DNA from: Bacteroidota bacterium
GTDB lineage: Bacteria > Bacteroidota > Bacteroidia > Chitinophagales > Chitinophagaceae
DNA: 64,000 nucleotides
Direction of reading: 5' to 3'
NCBI GenBank assembly: GCA_005882315.1
Contig: VBAR01000001.1
Location: forward strand, 1,685,736 to 1,749,735
Part shown: piece after piece, positions 40,291-49,519 of the stretch
How positions within the stretch are numbered: position 1 is the stretch's first letter
Layout of the letters: each line of letters opens with the position of its first letter
The notes under the pieces: generated by a model
The model's database searches: none
Told to the model about the DNA's origin: nothing
Seen by the model: only the letters and a program-made list of their open reading frames with translations
Made by a program: the position numbers and the translations under genes

Positions 40291-43068
40291 ATGCTGAGAA
40301 GATGTTTCCCCCTATTGATGAGTTTTCTTTTGGTCTCTTTTCTTTCGGTTTCTCAAACAGTAAAACTTTCAGGTAAAGTATTCGGAGAAAAAAACAATCC
40401 TATTTCAGGTGTTTCGATAAAAATTGTTGGAACAAATACAGGAGTCTCAACGAATGTTGACGGCAGGTTTAGTATAAGTATTATAGTTGGAAAAAAATAT
40501 GAACTGGAATTTTCGAGTGTTGAATATGAAACAAAAATTATTGAAGTAGAAGCCCAAAACGGGCAAGTAGATGAGTTGAATGTAGTATTAACGGTTAAAA
40601 CAAAAAGTGAAGAAGGGGTCGTTGTTTCTACAAAAGCGATCAGTGCAAGAAAGGAAACTGTAAATGCTGCTATAACTTTTCAAAAAAATACAAATACTGT
40701 TGCATCAGTTGTTTCTGCTGAAACCATCCGCAGATCACCCGATAGAAATGCAGGCGATGTTGTAAAACGTACAGCGGGTGCAAGCATACAGGAGGGTAAA
40801 TTCATTATTGTAAGAGGGTTGGCCGATCGCTACAACCAGGCCATGCTGAATGGTATATTGCTTAGTAGCACCGAGCCTGATAGAAAGACATTTTCATTCG
40901 ACCTGATCCCGGCACAAATGATCGATCATATTATTATCAATAAAGCGTTTGTTCCGGAATATCCCGGTGAATGGGCAGGCGGATTGATACAGGTAAATAC
41001 AAAAGATATTCCTTCAAAGAGTTTTTTGAATGTTCAGATCGGTACGGGCTTTAATACACAAACTACCGGCAAAGATTTTTACAAGGATAAAGGTGGCAAA
41101 TGGGATTGGCTCGGTATTGAAGATGGAACCCGTGCATTACCGTCAAGTTATACAACTAAATCAAATTTTGATACTACAAGCGCTGCAGGAAAAACGGCAA
41201 TCGGGAAACAAATGCGCAACGCATGGTCACCCACACAGGCTACAGCGCCATTGAATTTTTCATTCCAGGTGGCTGGAGGTTTTACAACTAAACTATTCAA
41301 AAAACCATTCGGCGGTACAATTGGTATTATATATAGTAAAACAAACAGGTATCTCAAACTGGTTAACAGGTCAAATTCATTATCCGGAAATGTGTTTAGT
41401 GTAAACTATAACATTGCCGATGACCGTTACCAGCAAGATGTTTCAGCGGGTGCACTGGCAAGCCTTACGTACCAGTTTAATTCAAAGAATAAGATCTCAT
41501 TGAAATCGATCATCAATGTAAACACACCCAATGCAGTTACGAAAAGACAGGGAATAGAGTATACAAGAGATGAGGATGTGAAAGGAACTGAGTTGAGTTT
41601 TAAAGAAAATATTTTTTTTACAAGTCAGCTAACCGGGGAGCATATTCTTGCACAACCCCTAAAATTTAAATGGTACGGTGCATTTAATATTTTGGATGGA
41701 TATATTCCTGACCAGCGTCGTATTGTATATTCAAAGTCAACCAATACACAAAATCCTTATCGCCTTATTCTTTCCAATACACTTTCGCAACAAAGCGGCA
41801 GCCGTATTTATCAAAACCTGAGCGATTATATCTATACAGCCGGAGGCGATCTTACCTATGCGATCAATAAGAAGCATACGGTCAAAGGTGGCTATATGCT
41901 GCAGATAAAAGACAGGTTGTATGATGCAAAGCTGTTTGCCAATTACCTGAACACTGATAATGATGTGTTGAGACAATTGGCTCCTGATGTTGTTTTTGCC
42001 CCGGAAAATTTTGGAACCGGTACGGATAATATGGTTGGATTTGATGCCATTAAAGGAAAAAATTTCCGTTACCTCGCTAATACTATTTTAAATGCAGGCT
42101 TTTTGCAAATGGATAATGAATTGTCAAAATCAATTCGCATTGTGTGGGGCTTGCGTGTAGAAAGTTATGATCAATTAGTGGGTAGTGTAAAAGCTTATGA
42201 TCCACGACATACACATACTCTTGTCACCGATTTTCTACCTGGCGTCAATGCAACTTTCAAACTGAATCCAAAAACGAATTTGCGTATTTCAGGTTCACAA
42301 ACTGTGATACGTCCTGAGTTGCGTGAATTATCTTATCTGAATCTATACGACTTTGAATTAAATGCTTCTGTACAGGGCAATCCTTCACTGGAAAGAACAA
42401 AAGTTACAAATGCTGACATAAGATATGAGCTGTATCCAAGGGCGGGGGAAATGTTAACGGCCGGTGTCTTTTATAAACATTTTAATAAGCCTATTGAACA
42501 AATATTTAATGAAGGAAGCGGCGGCGCCAGCACTTTCAATTATCAAAATCCAGAGCAAGCAACTTCTTACGGGGCAGAAATAGAGTTTCGTAGAAAGCTT
42601 GATTTTGCACAAGTACTGAAAAATTTCACTTTTAACGCTAATGCTTCTTATATCTATAGCCGCATCCAGGATGCACGGTTTAATGTTGACAGGACTTTGC
42701 AGGGCCAGTCTCCTTATATGGTGAATGTTGGACTGATGTATGATCTGGAAAAACTGGGATTGAATTCAACACTTCTTTTTAACAGGATTGGTGAAAGAAT
42801 TTACCTGGTTGGTGACCTGTCATCAGGCGCAGGTTCACCGGATATTTATGAAGCACCGCGTTCACTGCTCGATTTCCAGATCTCAAAAAAATTCATGAAG
42901 AATAAAGCTGAACTGCGGTTGAATATTTCAGATATACTGAATACAACACAGTATTTCTATCAGAATGCAGGGGGTAAAACAAGTTTTCAAAAAGATGAAG
43001 ATGCTTATCGCTTTACCCGAAAATCCGGAACCACATTCGGCTTGATCTTTAATTACACATTATTATAA
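40291..43068 (+). CDS. TonB-dependent receptor with N-terminal carboxypeptidase-like domain
   Basis: A 925-residue outer membrane receptor. After the signal peptide (SFLLVSFLSVSQ) residues about 25-105 form a CarboxypepD_reg-like domain (KLSGKVFGEKNNPISGVSI, GRFSISIIVG). The plug has RRSPDRNAGDVVKRTAGASIQ, IIVRGLADRYNQAMLNGI and GLIQVNTKDIP; the barrel ends with an aromatic (FGLIFNYTLL). This group of receptors (without SusD partner) is often linked to phosphate starvation in Bacteroidota. Here it follows the porin by 74 bases and precedes a lipoprotein by 22 bases, so it is probably in one transcript. Confidence 0.85.
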   Translation: MLRRCFPLLMSFLLVSFLSVSQTVKLSGKVFGEKNNPISGVSIKIVGTNTGVSTNVDGRFSISIIVGKKYELEFSSVEYETKIIEVEAQNGQVDELNVVLTVKTKSEEGVVVSTKAISARKETVNAAITFQKNTNTVASVVSAETIRRSPDRNAGDVVKRTAGASIQEGKFIIVRGLADRYNQAMLNGILLSSTEPDRKTFSFDLIPAQMIDHIIINKAFVPEYPGEWAGGLIQVNTKDIPSKSFLNVQIGTGFNTQTTGKDFYKDKGGKWDWLGIEDGTRALPSSYTTKSNFDTTSAAGKTAIGKQMRNAWSPTQATAPLNFSFQVAGGFTTKLFKKPFGGTIGIIYSKTNRYLKLVNRSNSLSGNVFSVNYNIADDRYQQDVSAGALASLTYQFNSKNKISLKSIINVNTPNAVTKRQGIEYTRDEDVKGTELSFKENIFFTSQLTGEHILAQPLKFKWYGAFNILDGYIPDQRRIVYSKSTNTQNPYRLILSNTLSQQSGSRIYQNLSDYIYTAGGDLTYAINKKHTVKGGYMLQIKDRLYDAKLFANYLNTDNDVLRQLAPDVVFAPENFGTGTDNMVGFDAIKGKNFRYLANTILNAGFLQMDNELSKSIRIVWGLRVESYDQLVGSVKAYDPRHTHTLVTDFLPGVNATFKLNPKTNLRISGSQTVIRPELRELSYLNLYDFELNASVQGNPSLERTKVTNADIRYELYPRAGEMLTAGVFYKHFNKPIEQIFNEGSGGASTFNYQNPEQATSYGAEIEFRRKLDFAQVLKNFTFNANASYIYSRIQDARFNVDRTLQGQSPYMVNVGLMYDLEKLGLNSTLLFNRIGERIYLVGDLSSGAGSPDIYEAPRSLLDFQISKKFMKNKAELRLNISDILNTTQYFYQNAGGKTSFQKDEDAYRFTRKSGTTFGLIFNYTLL

Positions 43069-43090
43069 ACGCTTTAAAATAAAAATAGAA

Positions 43091-44554
43091 ATGAAAAAGA
43101 ACATTCTTTACCTGGCAGGAATTGCAGCACTCATCAGTACAAGTTGCCGCAAAATAGAAATGGACGGAGAAAAGGAAATCATTATTGTAAATGGTGGTGG
43201 CAGCGGGTCTACCGGTCAAACTATTACACTGGAAGGCCGCATTAATGCAGACACACTATTAAAAAAACAAAATGTTTATATCCTGAAAGGACTTGTGTAT
43301 ATGGTAGGCAATCATACCATGACGGTTGAGCCGGGTACGACCGTGAAAGGATCTTTCAACGGTGCAGATGTAGCAGCGTTAATTATTGCACGTGGTTCAA
43401 AACTCATAGCGGCGGGTACAGCAACTGAGCCGATCATTTTTACATCAGCAGCGCCAAATCCACAATCGGGTGATTGGGGAGGGATCGTACTTTGTGGTAA
43501 AGCGCCTATCAATACAAGTTATAACGGTACAGCCGGACTCTACCAGGTAGAAGGCGGTGTTGATAATGCAAATGGTGATGGATTGGCTGGCTCTGGTGAT
43601 GCTGTTGCACCGGCGCCTGTTAGTAATGATAACTCAGGAACCTTGCAATATGTACGTATTGAATATGCAGGCTATGCTTATCAACCTGATAAAGAAGTGA
43701 ACAGTTTAACAATGGCGGCTGTAGGAAGCGGTACAACGATCGACCATGTGCAGGTGGTATATGCGAAAGATGATGCATACGAATGGTTCGGTGGTACTGT
43801 AAATTGTAAATACCTGATCGCTTTAAAAACACAGGACGATGATTTTGATACAGACAATGGCTTTAGCGGAAAAATTCAATTTGGTTTGATCCTCCGTGAT
43901 TCAGTGATCGCAGATATTTCAAATTCTGAAGCATTTGAAAGTGATAATAATGCGAGTGGCACTACTGCTGCTCCCAAAACAACTGCCATATTCAGCAATA
44001 TAACGGCTATCGGGCCAAAGGCTACTTTAAATAATATTGGCAGCTCATTATTCCGGGGTGCTACACATATCAGGAGGAATACAGGCATTTCAATTTTCAA
44101 TTCTATTATTATGGGCTGGCCAAGAGGTATTGAAATAGATGCGACTACCGGTACATCAACTGCATTAAATATTGAAGACAGCACGATTCGCCTGAGAAAT
44201 ATAACATTGGCAGGAAATACAGTTAACACAAGATTTTCTGGAACAGCCGGTATTACTATTACCAATGATGCTGCATTTACAAGCTGGTTTACCAACTCTT
44301 ATTATAATAACGATCTCCTCACCAATACATCGGATGCAAAATTGATTCAGCCGTTTAATTATACTGCACCTGACCCAACACCATTTGCAGGTGCTAATGG
44401 GAACCAAAAGATACTTACCGGCGGTTCATTTACAGATCCAAAGTTTACCGGTGATACTTTCTTTGATCAGACTGCTACTTTCCGCGGCGCTGTTGCGCCT
44501 GCAGGTATACTGGCTACCTGGTGGAAAGGATGGACGAAGTTTAACTATGAATAA
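43091..44554 (+). CDS. Surface lipoprotein with beta-helix character
   Basis: The 487-residue protein has a lipobox (LISTSC, Cys19) and a Gly/Ser-rich linker (VNGGGSGSTGQ). Then follow repeated short beta-strands (LEGRINADTLLKKQNVYILKG-type, IIARGSKLIAAGTATEPIIFTS, GDWGGIVLCGKAPIN), consistent with a right-handed parallel beta-helix. It also has DDDFDTDNGFSG, possibly Ca-binding. It follows the TonB receptor by 22 bases and a terminator follows. It is a probable substrate-capture partner of that receptor, but it is not SusD. The ligand is unknown. Confidence 0.8.
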   Translation: MKKNILYLAGIAALISTSCRKIEMDGEKEIIIVNGGGSGSTGQTITLEGRINADTLLKKQNVYILKGLVYMVGNHTMTVEPGTTVKGSFNGADVAALIIARGSKLIAAGTATEPIIFTSAAPNPQSGDWGGIVLCGKAPINTSYNGTAGLYQVEGGVDNANGDGLAGSGDAVAPAPVSNDNSGTLQYVRIEYAGYAYQPDKEVNSLTMAAVGSGTTIDHVQVVYAKDDAYEWFGGTVNCKYLIALKTQDDDFDTDNGFSGKIQFGLILRDSVIADISNSEAFESDNNASGTTAAPKTTAIFSNITAIGPKATLNNIGSSLFRGATHIRRNTGISIFNSIIMGWPRGIEIDATTGTSTALNIEDSTIRLRNITLAGNTVNTRFSGTAGITITNDAAFTSWFTNSYYNNDLLTNTSDAKLIQPFNYTAPDPTPFAGANGNQKILTGGSFTDPKFTGDTFFDQTATFRGAVAPAGILATWWKGWTKFNYE

Positions 44555-44577
44555 AGATCACAACCTTTGACCATTTC

Positions 44578-44606
44578 AGCCGGGATATATTTATCCCGGC
44601 TTTTTT
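44578..44606 (+). terminator. Terminator after the lipoprotein gene
   Basis: AGCCGGGATA/TATCCCGGCT, 10-bp perfect stem with loop TATT, followed by TTTTTT. Confidence 0.85.
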
Positions 44607-44759
44607 GTGTCTCTTTTTTTGATTATTAATATAACTGTAACCCTGGAGTAAGAATGAATTAACAAGAGTGAAGCATTTTGCATCCAGTTCTTACAGCTTT
44701 CACTTTACCGTCTACATTATTGGGTTAATGTAATTTTTAGGAATTACTTTCAAAGCAAG
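44607..44759 (+). other. Region between two plus-strand terminators
   Basis: No reading frame of note. It is preceded and followed by terminators of the same direction, so an independent short RNA of about 100-150 nt may lie here. No clear promoter was recognised (a weak CATTTTG at 44669-44675). Confidence 0.35.
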
Positions 44760-44788
44760 CCGTGGCAATTCTCAGCCGCGGTTTTTTT
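44760..44788 (+). terminator. Second terminator, plus strand
   Basis: CCGTGGC/GCCGCGG (7 bp, one G-T pair, 8-base loop) followed by TTTTTTT. It would stop read-through of the first terminator or end a short RNA from 44607-44759. Confidence 0.7.
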
Positions 44789-44864
44789 ATCCCTATACAA
44801 ATTGTTTCAGTAAATAAAGGTTTGCTGAAAATGTCGATAGAAGTAAAAAGGGTTAAAAAAACAA

Positions 44865-44896
44865 AAAAGTTAAGCAGCCAATTCTGCTTAACTTTT
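44865..44896 (-). terminator. Terminator of the small basic protein gene
   Basis: AAAAGTTAAGCAG/CTGCTTAACTTTT, a 13-bp perfect stem with 6-base loop. On the minus strand it is followed by TTGTTTTTTTAACCC, a good T-tract. Confidence 0.8.
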
Positions 44897-44920
44897 AATA
44901 TCATTTCTAATAACTATAGG

Positions 44921-45163
44921 TTATTGAGCAATTACAGGCTCAGCTATATTTTCTTGTGCAGATGCAGCCTCTTTGTTTTTTAATTTTTCACTCTTAGCCG
45001 TTGCTTTTATTATATCATCTGCAAACATGCGGCTGACCTTTTTAAGTTTTGATTTAAATCTTTTCTCTTTGAAGTTATTTCTATACTCTTCCATAACTCC
45101 GGAAAGCTTTGCAAAAACTATTTGACGTGTTTCCTTTTTCTTTTGTTTATCTACTTTTCCCAT
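44921..45163 (-). CDS. Small highly basic protein of unknown function
   Basis: The 80-residue product is Lys-rich (KVDKQKKKETRQIVFAKL, RNNFKEKRFKSKLKKVSRMF) with a short acidic/Ala-rich end (AASAQENIAEPVIAQ). It resembles small conserved Chitinophagaceae proteins of unknown role; nucleic-acid binding is only a guess. It has its own terminator, which supports a genuine short gene. It lies alone in a long AT-rich region. Confidence 0.6.
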   Translation of the reverse strand: MGKVDKQKKKETRQIVFAKLSGVMEEYRNNFKEKRFKSKLKKVSRMFADDIIKATAKSEKLKNKEAASAQENIAEPVIAQ

Positions 45164-45423
45164 GATTTTATATTTTTTATTAATTCGAATTTAAAATTAA
45201 ATTAATATTGGCAATGTTAAGTTTTTTCTGAAAGCCACTCAAACTATCAGTAATACTCTGAAAATCAATTGAATATAATTTTTCTGTAAATGGAGCCCAC
45301 GTAAAAACCCATTGATATCTGTGCTGCTGTTGCACATGGGCTGGTATTTTAGTTTGCCAGTGCTTAAGGCAAATGCTGTAATTTAATCATGATGAGTTTT
45401 TGGATTCCGGGGTAGTCGACTTT
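45164..45423. other. AT-rich gap with nested hairpins
   Basis: AGCCCACGT and ACATGGGCT (about 45293-45345, one mismatch) enclose CCCATTG and GTGC-7-GCAC stems. TTTGCC/GGCAAA lies further right (about 45354-45374). No gene was found. This could be a structured leader or non-coding RNA. Confidence 0.3.
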
Positions 45424-48345
45424 CTAATTTTGGTTTTGACTTATTGCTTTATAAAAGGCATCCTGGATCTTCCCCCTGATCAGCATTTGTGAAATTTTAT
45501 TATTGGCCCTTGTCGGATTTACACGATTACTCAGAAAAACATAAACAAGATTTACTTTTGGATCTACCCACACACAAGTTCCTGTAAAACCGGTATGACC
45601 AAATGTTTCCAGTGATGCCAATGCAGATGGATAAGGATCTTTTCTTGTAGCATTATCCTTCTCTGGTTTATCAAAACCAAAACCACGCCGGCTGTTTTCA
45701 CTATGATAAGCTGTAAAATATTTTATGGTTTCCGGATTTAATAATCGTGTCCCATTGATCTCACCACCATTTAGTAGCATTTGATAAAGCATAGCAAGAT
45801 CATATGCTGATGAAAATAACCCTGCATGGCCGGCTACACCGCCAAACATACTGGCGCCTTCATCATGTACATATCCCTGTATCAGTTGTTGCCTGAAATG
45901 TTTTTCCAGTTCTGTTGGAACAACTCTGTTCACAGCAAAACGGGTAAGTGGTTTAAATCCAGTTGTGTTTAATCCGAGTTTACTGTAAAAAGTTTTGCTT
46001 ACATATTCGTCTAATGTCATGCCGCTAAGTTGTTCAACAATTTTTCCCAGGAAAATAAAATCGTTATCACTGTAAACATATTTTCCATTCGGGCCTAAAG
46101 GACTTTTTAAAATGCGGCTGAATATTGTATCGCTCCAGTCCTTGCGCAGGTAAAGATTTTTTGCAACCGGGATCGAAAATTGGGATGATGCAGTCGAAGA
46201 ATAAATTGCCGGATTAGGAATACCTGTTGTTGTGTCAATTGTTTCTCTGTAAAACGGAATGAATGGTACAAGTCCTGCCTGGTGTAACAGTATTTCCTCT
46301 AGTTGTAAATTTTCTTTATCGGTTCCCTTCACCCAGGGCAGGTAATCACCTAATTTCTTTTTTAAATCGAGTTTACCCTGCTCATACAATTTCATTACAG
46401 AAATAGTAGTGGCGGAAACTTTTGTAACTGAGGCAAGGTCATAAATATTTTCCAGCGAAACCGGCGAACCATTTTCAAACTGTGTATTGCCAAATGCTTT
46501 ATCATAAATGATCTCGCCATCTTTTATTGCCAATACTACACAACCCGGAAAAGCTTTTTGTGCAATAGCATCGTTCACGATCGAATCAACAGTATAAAAC
46601 TTATCAGGAGTTGTTGCTGTCGATTTTTTTTCGGGCCCAGGTATATCAATTCCAAAACCAGCAGCAAAACTGCAAACTCTTACTGGTAATTTACCGGTAG
46701 CACCTGTTCTTCCTTCAACAAGATCAGCGGCGGCTTCCTGCGAAATATTATCATCCTGGTGAGCAGCAACTAAAGTGTAAGCATCACAATAATTTTGTGT
46801 TGCGAGTACGTTTCCAAAAACAACTGTAACTGTTTTTATGAGATTCAATTTGCGCCAAAGAGCAAAAGAGGCTTTTGTGATCCCATAATTGTTTGCAGGC
46901 CGGTTGCTGAAATCATGAATGCCCACTACTACAGCATCATATTTATTTTTTTCTATAGTTTCAAACATCTCCTCTGCTTTATCATCACCGTCCTTCCAGG
47001 AATAAAGAAATACATCTGCATTCAGATCGTCTTTCATTCGTTGACCAAAAGGATTGAGTTGTGCAGCTCCGATTCCCACATAAGCAACCTTCATATTGGA
47101 ATGCAACGGTATTTCTGCATAATCAGTACCTGATGCTTTCGTGCCAGCTTGAGAAAGAACAGTCATTGTCTCTTTTGCTATTTTATAACGGATAGCATTT
47201 GTTTTGCTGTTCAAGTCATCTGTAAGATTATTCAGGATTACTTTCTGCTCCTTGTTCATGCCGAGGTTATATTTCGCCAGCAACACTCTTTTTGTTTTTA
47301 CATATATATCTTCCCATGTCAATCTTTTTTCGGTGATCGCTTTTTTTATTTCTGTTATTGCCATACCTACATCTTCAGGCAGGCAAAGCATATCATTTCC
47401 TGCGATCACGGCTTCAACTGCAATAGTACCACCGGGAAAATATTTTGCCACACCCTTCATCTCCAATGCATCGGTGAAAGTGAGGCCGGCAAATTTTAAT
47501 TCGTTGCGCAGTAAACCCGTTACATTATTTTTTGAAATAGAAGTAGCTACATTTTTTGTATTATCGATGGATGGAATTGAAAGATGCGCCACCATTACAC
47601 TGCCTACTCCTGCATTAAAGATCTCTTTGAAAGGGTACAGTTCTAATGAATCTAACTGTTCGCGGCTTTTATTTATCACTGGCAGATCAGCATGTGAATC
47701 TACTTCTGTATCCCCATGACCGGGAAAATGTTTGGCACAAGCCATGATGCCTGCATCCTGCATACCTTTCATGTAAGCAATGCCAAGTTTTGCTACTTTA
47801 TATTTATCCTCGCCAAAAGAACGATAACCAATAACAGGATTATTCGGGTTATTATTTACATCCATAACAGGGGCATAGTTCACATGCACACCTAAGCGTT
47901 TATGTTGCTCACCCACTGCTTTACCCATTTCATATACCAATGCTTCATTACTCATGGCGCCGAGTGTAAGCTGGTAAGGAAATTTTATCACACTATCCAA
48001 CCTCATACCAAGCCCCCATTCACCATCGATAGTCATCATCAATGGTGTTTTAGCAATGCTTTGATAGTAATTCGTAAGATTCGCCTGTCTTACAGGTCCA
48101 CCCTGGAAAAAACATAAAGCCCCGATATTATATTTAGTTATATCACTTACCACTTTTGCTACATGATCTGCTCCTAAGTTAGAATGTGCACGGACAACCA
48201 TGAGCTGTGCAATTTTTTCATCATTATTTAATGAGTTAAAAACACTATCCACCCATTTGTCAGCGGATAGTTTACTGTTATATTGAGAAAATAAATTGCA
48301 GGCAAAGCAAATCATAATCAGGGCCGAAACAGAGATCTTTTTCAT
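45424..48345 (-). CDS. Glycoside hydrolase family 3 (NagZ-like) fused to a beta-lactamase domain
   Basis: The 973-residue precursor has a signal peptide (MKKISVSALIMICFACNLFS). The GH3 domain (about 27-370) has KHFPGHGDT (205-213), typical of beta-N-acetylhexosaminidases with the His-Asp dyad, and TDALEMKG (D292 region). A second GH3 C-terminal domain follows (about 390-560). Residues about 580-965 are a serine beta-lactamase-like domain: SVTK (639-642), YSDNDF and HTGFTG. Such fusions are common in Bacteroidota and probably act on cell-wall fragments in the periplasm. The exact reactions of the two parts are inferred from family only. Confidence 0.9.
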   Translation of the reverse strand: MKKISVSALIMICFACNLFSQYNSKLSADKWVDSVFNSLNNDEKIAQLMVVRAHSNLGADHVAKVVSDITKYNIGALCFFQGGPVRQANLTNYYQSIAKTPLMMTIDGEWGLGMRLDSVIKFPYQLTLGAMSNEALVYEMGKAVGEQHKRLGVHVNYAPVMDVNNNPNNPVIGYRSFGEDKYKVAKLGIAYMKGMQDAGIMACAKHFPGHGDTEVDSHADLPVINKSREQLDSLELYPFKEIFNAGVGSVMVAHLSIPSIDNTKNVATSISKNNVTGLLRNELKFAGLTFTDALEMKGVAKYFPGGTIAVEAVIAGNDMLCLPEDVGMAITEIKKAITEKRLTWEDIYVKTKRVLLAKYNLGMNKEQKVILNNLTDDLNSKTNAIRYKIAKETMTVLSQAGTKASGTDYAEIPLHSNMKVAYVGIGAAQLNPFGQRMKDDLNADVFLYSWKDGDDKAEEMFETIEKNKYDAVVVGIHDFSNRPANNYGITKASFALWRKLNLIKTVTVVFGNVLATQNYCDAYTLVAAHQDDNISQEAAADLVEGRTGATGKLPVRVCSFAAGFGIDIPGPEKKSTATTPDKFYTVDSIVNDAIAQKAFPGCVVLAIKDGEIIYDKAFGNTQFENGSPVSLENIYDLASVTKVSATTISVMKLYEQGKLDLKKKLGDYLPWVKGTDKENLQLEEILLHQAGLVPFIPFYRETIDTTTGIPNPAIYSSTASSQFSIPVAKNLYLRKDWSDTIFSRILKSPLGPNGKYVYSDNDFIFLGKIVEQLSGMTLDEYVSKTFYSKLGLNTTGFKPLTRFAVNRVVPTELEKHFRQQLIQGYVHDEGASMFGGVAGHAGLFSSAYDLAMLYQMLLNGGEINGTRLLNPETIKYFTAYHSENSRRGFGFDKPEKDNATRKDPYPSALASLETFGHTGFTGTCVWVDPKVNLVYVFLSNRVNPTRANNKISQMLIRGKIQDAFYKAISQNQN

Positions 48346-48421
48346 GTGGGAATTTTGATGCTACAAATTAACCGAAAAAAGGGAAAGAAGAATTGTAAAA
48401 AAGGATGTCTGGTTAATGTGG

Positions 48422-49432
48422 TTACACACCTTCTGTTTCTGGCTGTTCTGCAGCCGTAATTTTAAATGCTTTATTGACAAGATAAACACCCAATAAAGTA
48501 ACAATACCGCCGATAGTAAGATAGATAGTGATCTTTTCATTAAAAACAATAGAACCAAGTATTACCGCTACAATCGGATTGATATAAGCATAAATAGAAG
48601 CCTGCTCAGTTGGCAGATTTTGTAATGCATAGAGATAACAAATAAATGCTATCAATGAGCCAAAAACAACCAGGTAGCCAATAGCTGCCCATGATTGCCA
48701 TGGAATTTCTGTTAATGGAATAGCCCTGCCCGTAACCGAAGAAAAAGAATACAATGTAATACCTCCAATCACCATTTGCAAACCAAGACCAAAGTAAGGA
48801 TTGAAATTAACTGCTTGTTTTTTTGTGTACAAGGTTGCAATGGCCCATGTCCATGTTGCAATGACTGATAATATTATACCCCAACGGAATTGCGTATCAA
48901 GAAATTCATTCAGGTGATCATAAAAAATTATACATACACCTCCAAAGCCCAGCAACAAACCCGTAATTGCCATTACAGGAATTTTTGATTTGGAAGAAAA
49001 TAAACCAATCACCACTATCCACAATGGGAAGATAGCACCAATGATAGCGCCAAGACCCGCAGAAATTTTATATTGCAATGCAAGTGTACTGAGCCCGTTG
49101 CTCATAATGAAATTCAAAAAACATAATACAAGGATAGGAATCCATTCTTTTCCTTTTGGCAACGAAACTTTTTTGTAAAGAAAAAAACAAACATAAAAGA
49201 AGCCTCCCAAAAATTGGCGGATACCGGCCATCTGCAATGCATCGGGTATATGTTTTACTCCTTCTTTACTTGCAAGCCATGTAGTACCCCAAAGAAAACA
49301 TACGAGTGCCAATGCAAAAATGGCTTTTGCCCTTGTACCTTTTTTGCGAATGGTCAAAGGGTTGAACGCCGACAAACTTTTTAAAGCATCAGCGGAATCT
49401 GATAAGGTTTTATTGAAATCGAATAAGGGCAT
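48422..49432 (-). CDS. EamA/DMT family transporter
   Basis: A 336-residue membrane protein with ten hydrophobic segments in two EamA repeats. First repeat: AIFALALVCFLWGTTWLASKEG, the standard entry motif. Second repeat: GIILSVIATWTWAIATLYTKK and YINPIVAVILGSIVFNEKIT. It exports or imports small metabolites. The ATG at 49432 (MPLFDFNK) is chosen because the longer frame runs through a word repeat encoding MVNLPDFGFTIHHSRFT. A divergent-looking repeat and then purH lie upstream. Confidence 0.85.
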   Translation of the reverse strand: MPLFDFNKTLSDSADALKSLSAFNPLTIRKKGTRAKAIFALALVCFLWGTTWLASKEGVKHIPDALQMAGIRQFLGGFFYVCFFLYKKVSLPKGKEWIPILVLCFLNFIMSNGLSTLALQYKISAGLGAIIGAIFPLWIVVIGLFSSKSKIPVMAITGLLLGFGGVCIIFYDHLNEFLDTQFRWGIILSVIATWTWAIATLYTKKQAVNFNPYFGLGLQMVIGGITLYSFSSVTGRAIPLTEIPWQSWAAIGYLVVFGSLIAFICYLYALQNLPTEQASIYAYINPIVAVILGSIVFNEKITIYLTIGGIVTLLGVYLVNKAFKITAAEQPETEGV

Positions 49433-49455
49433 GAATGTTTCAGAATTCGTGAATC

Positions 49456-49502
49456 GTGAATGGTGAATTGTGAATCCAAAGTCTGGTAAATTCACCATTC
49501 AC
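49456..49502. repeat. Word-repeat hairpin between EamA and purH genes
   Basis: GTGAATGGTGAAT (49456-49468) and ATTCACCATTCAC (49490-49502) are 13-bp perfect arms with a 21-base loop. The 18-mer at 49456-49473 is the reverse complement of 31933-31950 in the riboswitch arm. Confidence 0.75.
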
Positions 49503-49519
49503 AATTGCCCATTGACGAT

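Noticed and set aside
40291-44554. SusC/SusD glycan-uptake pair
   Set aside because: The receptor has a carboxypeptidase-like domain, but the partner is a beta-helix lipoprotein without SusD features, and no glycoside hydrolase follows.
47204-47719. 171-residue plus-strand frame inside the GH3 fusion gene
   Set aside because: Ser/Phe-rich shadow of a real gene on the other strand.
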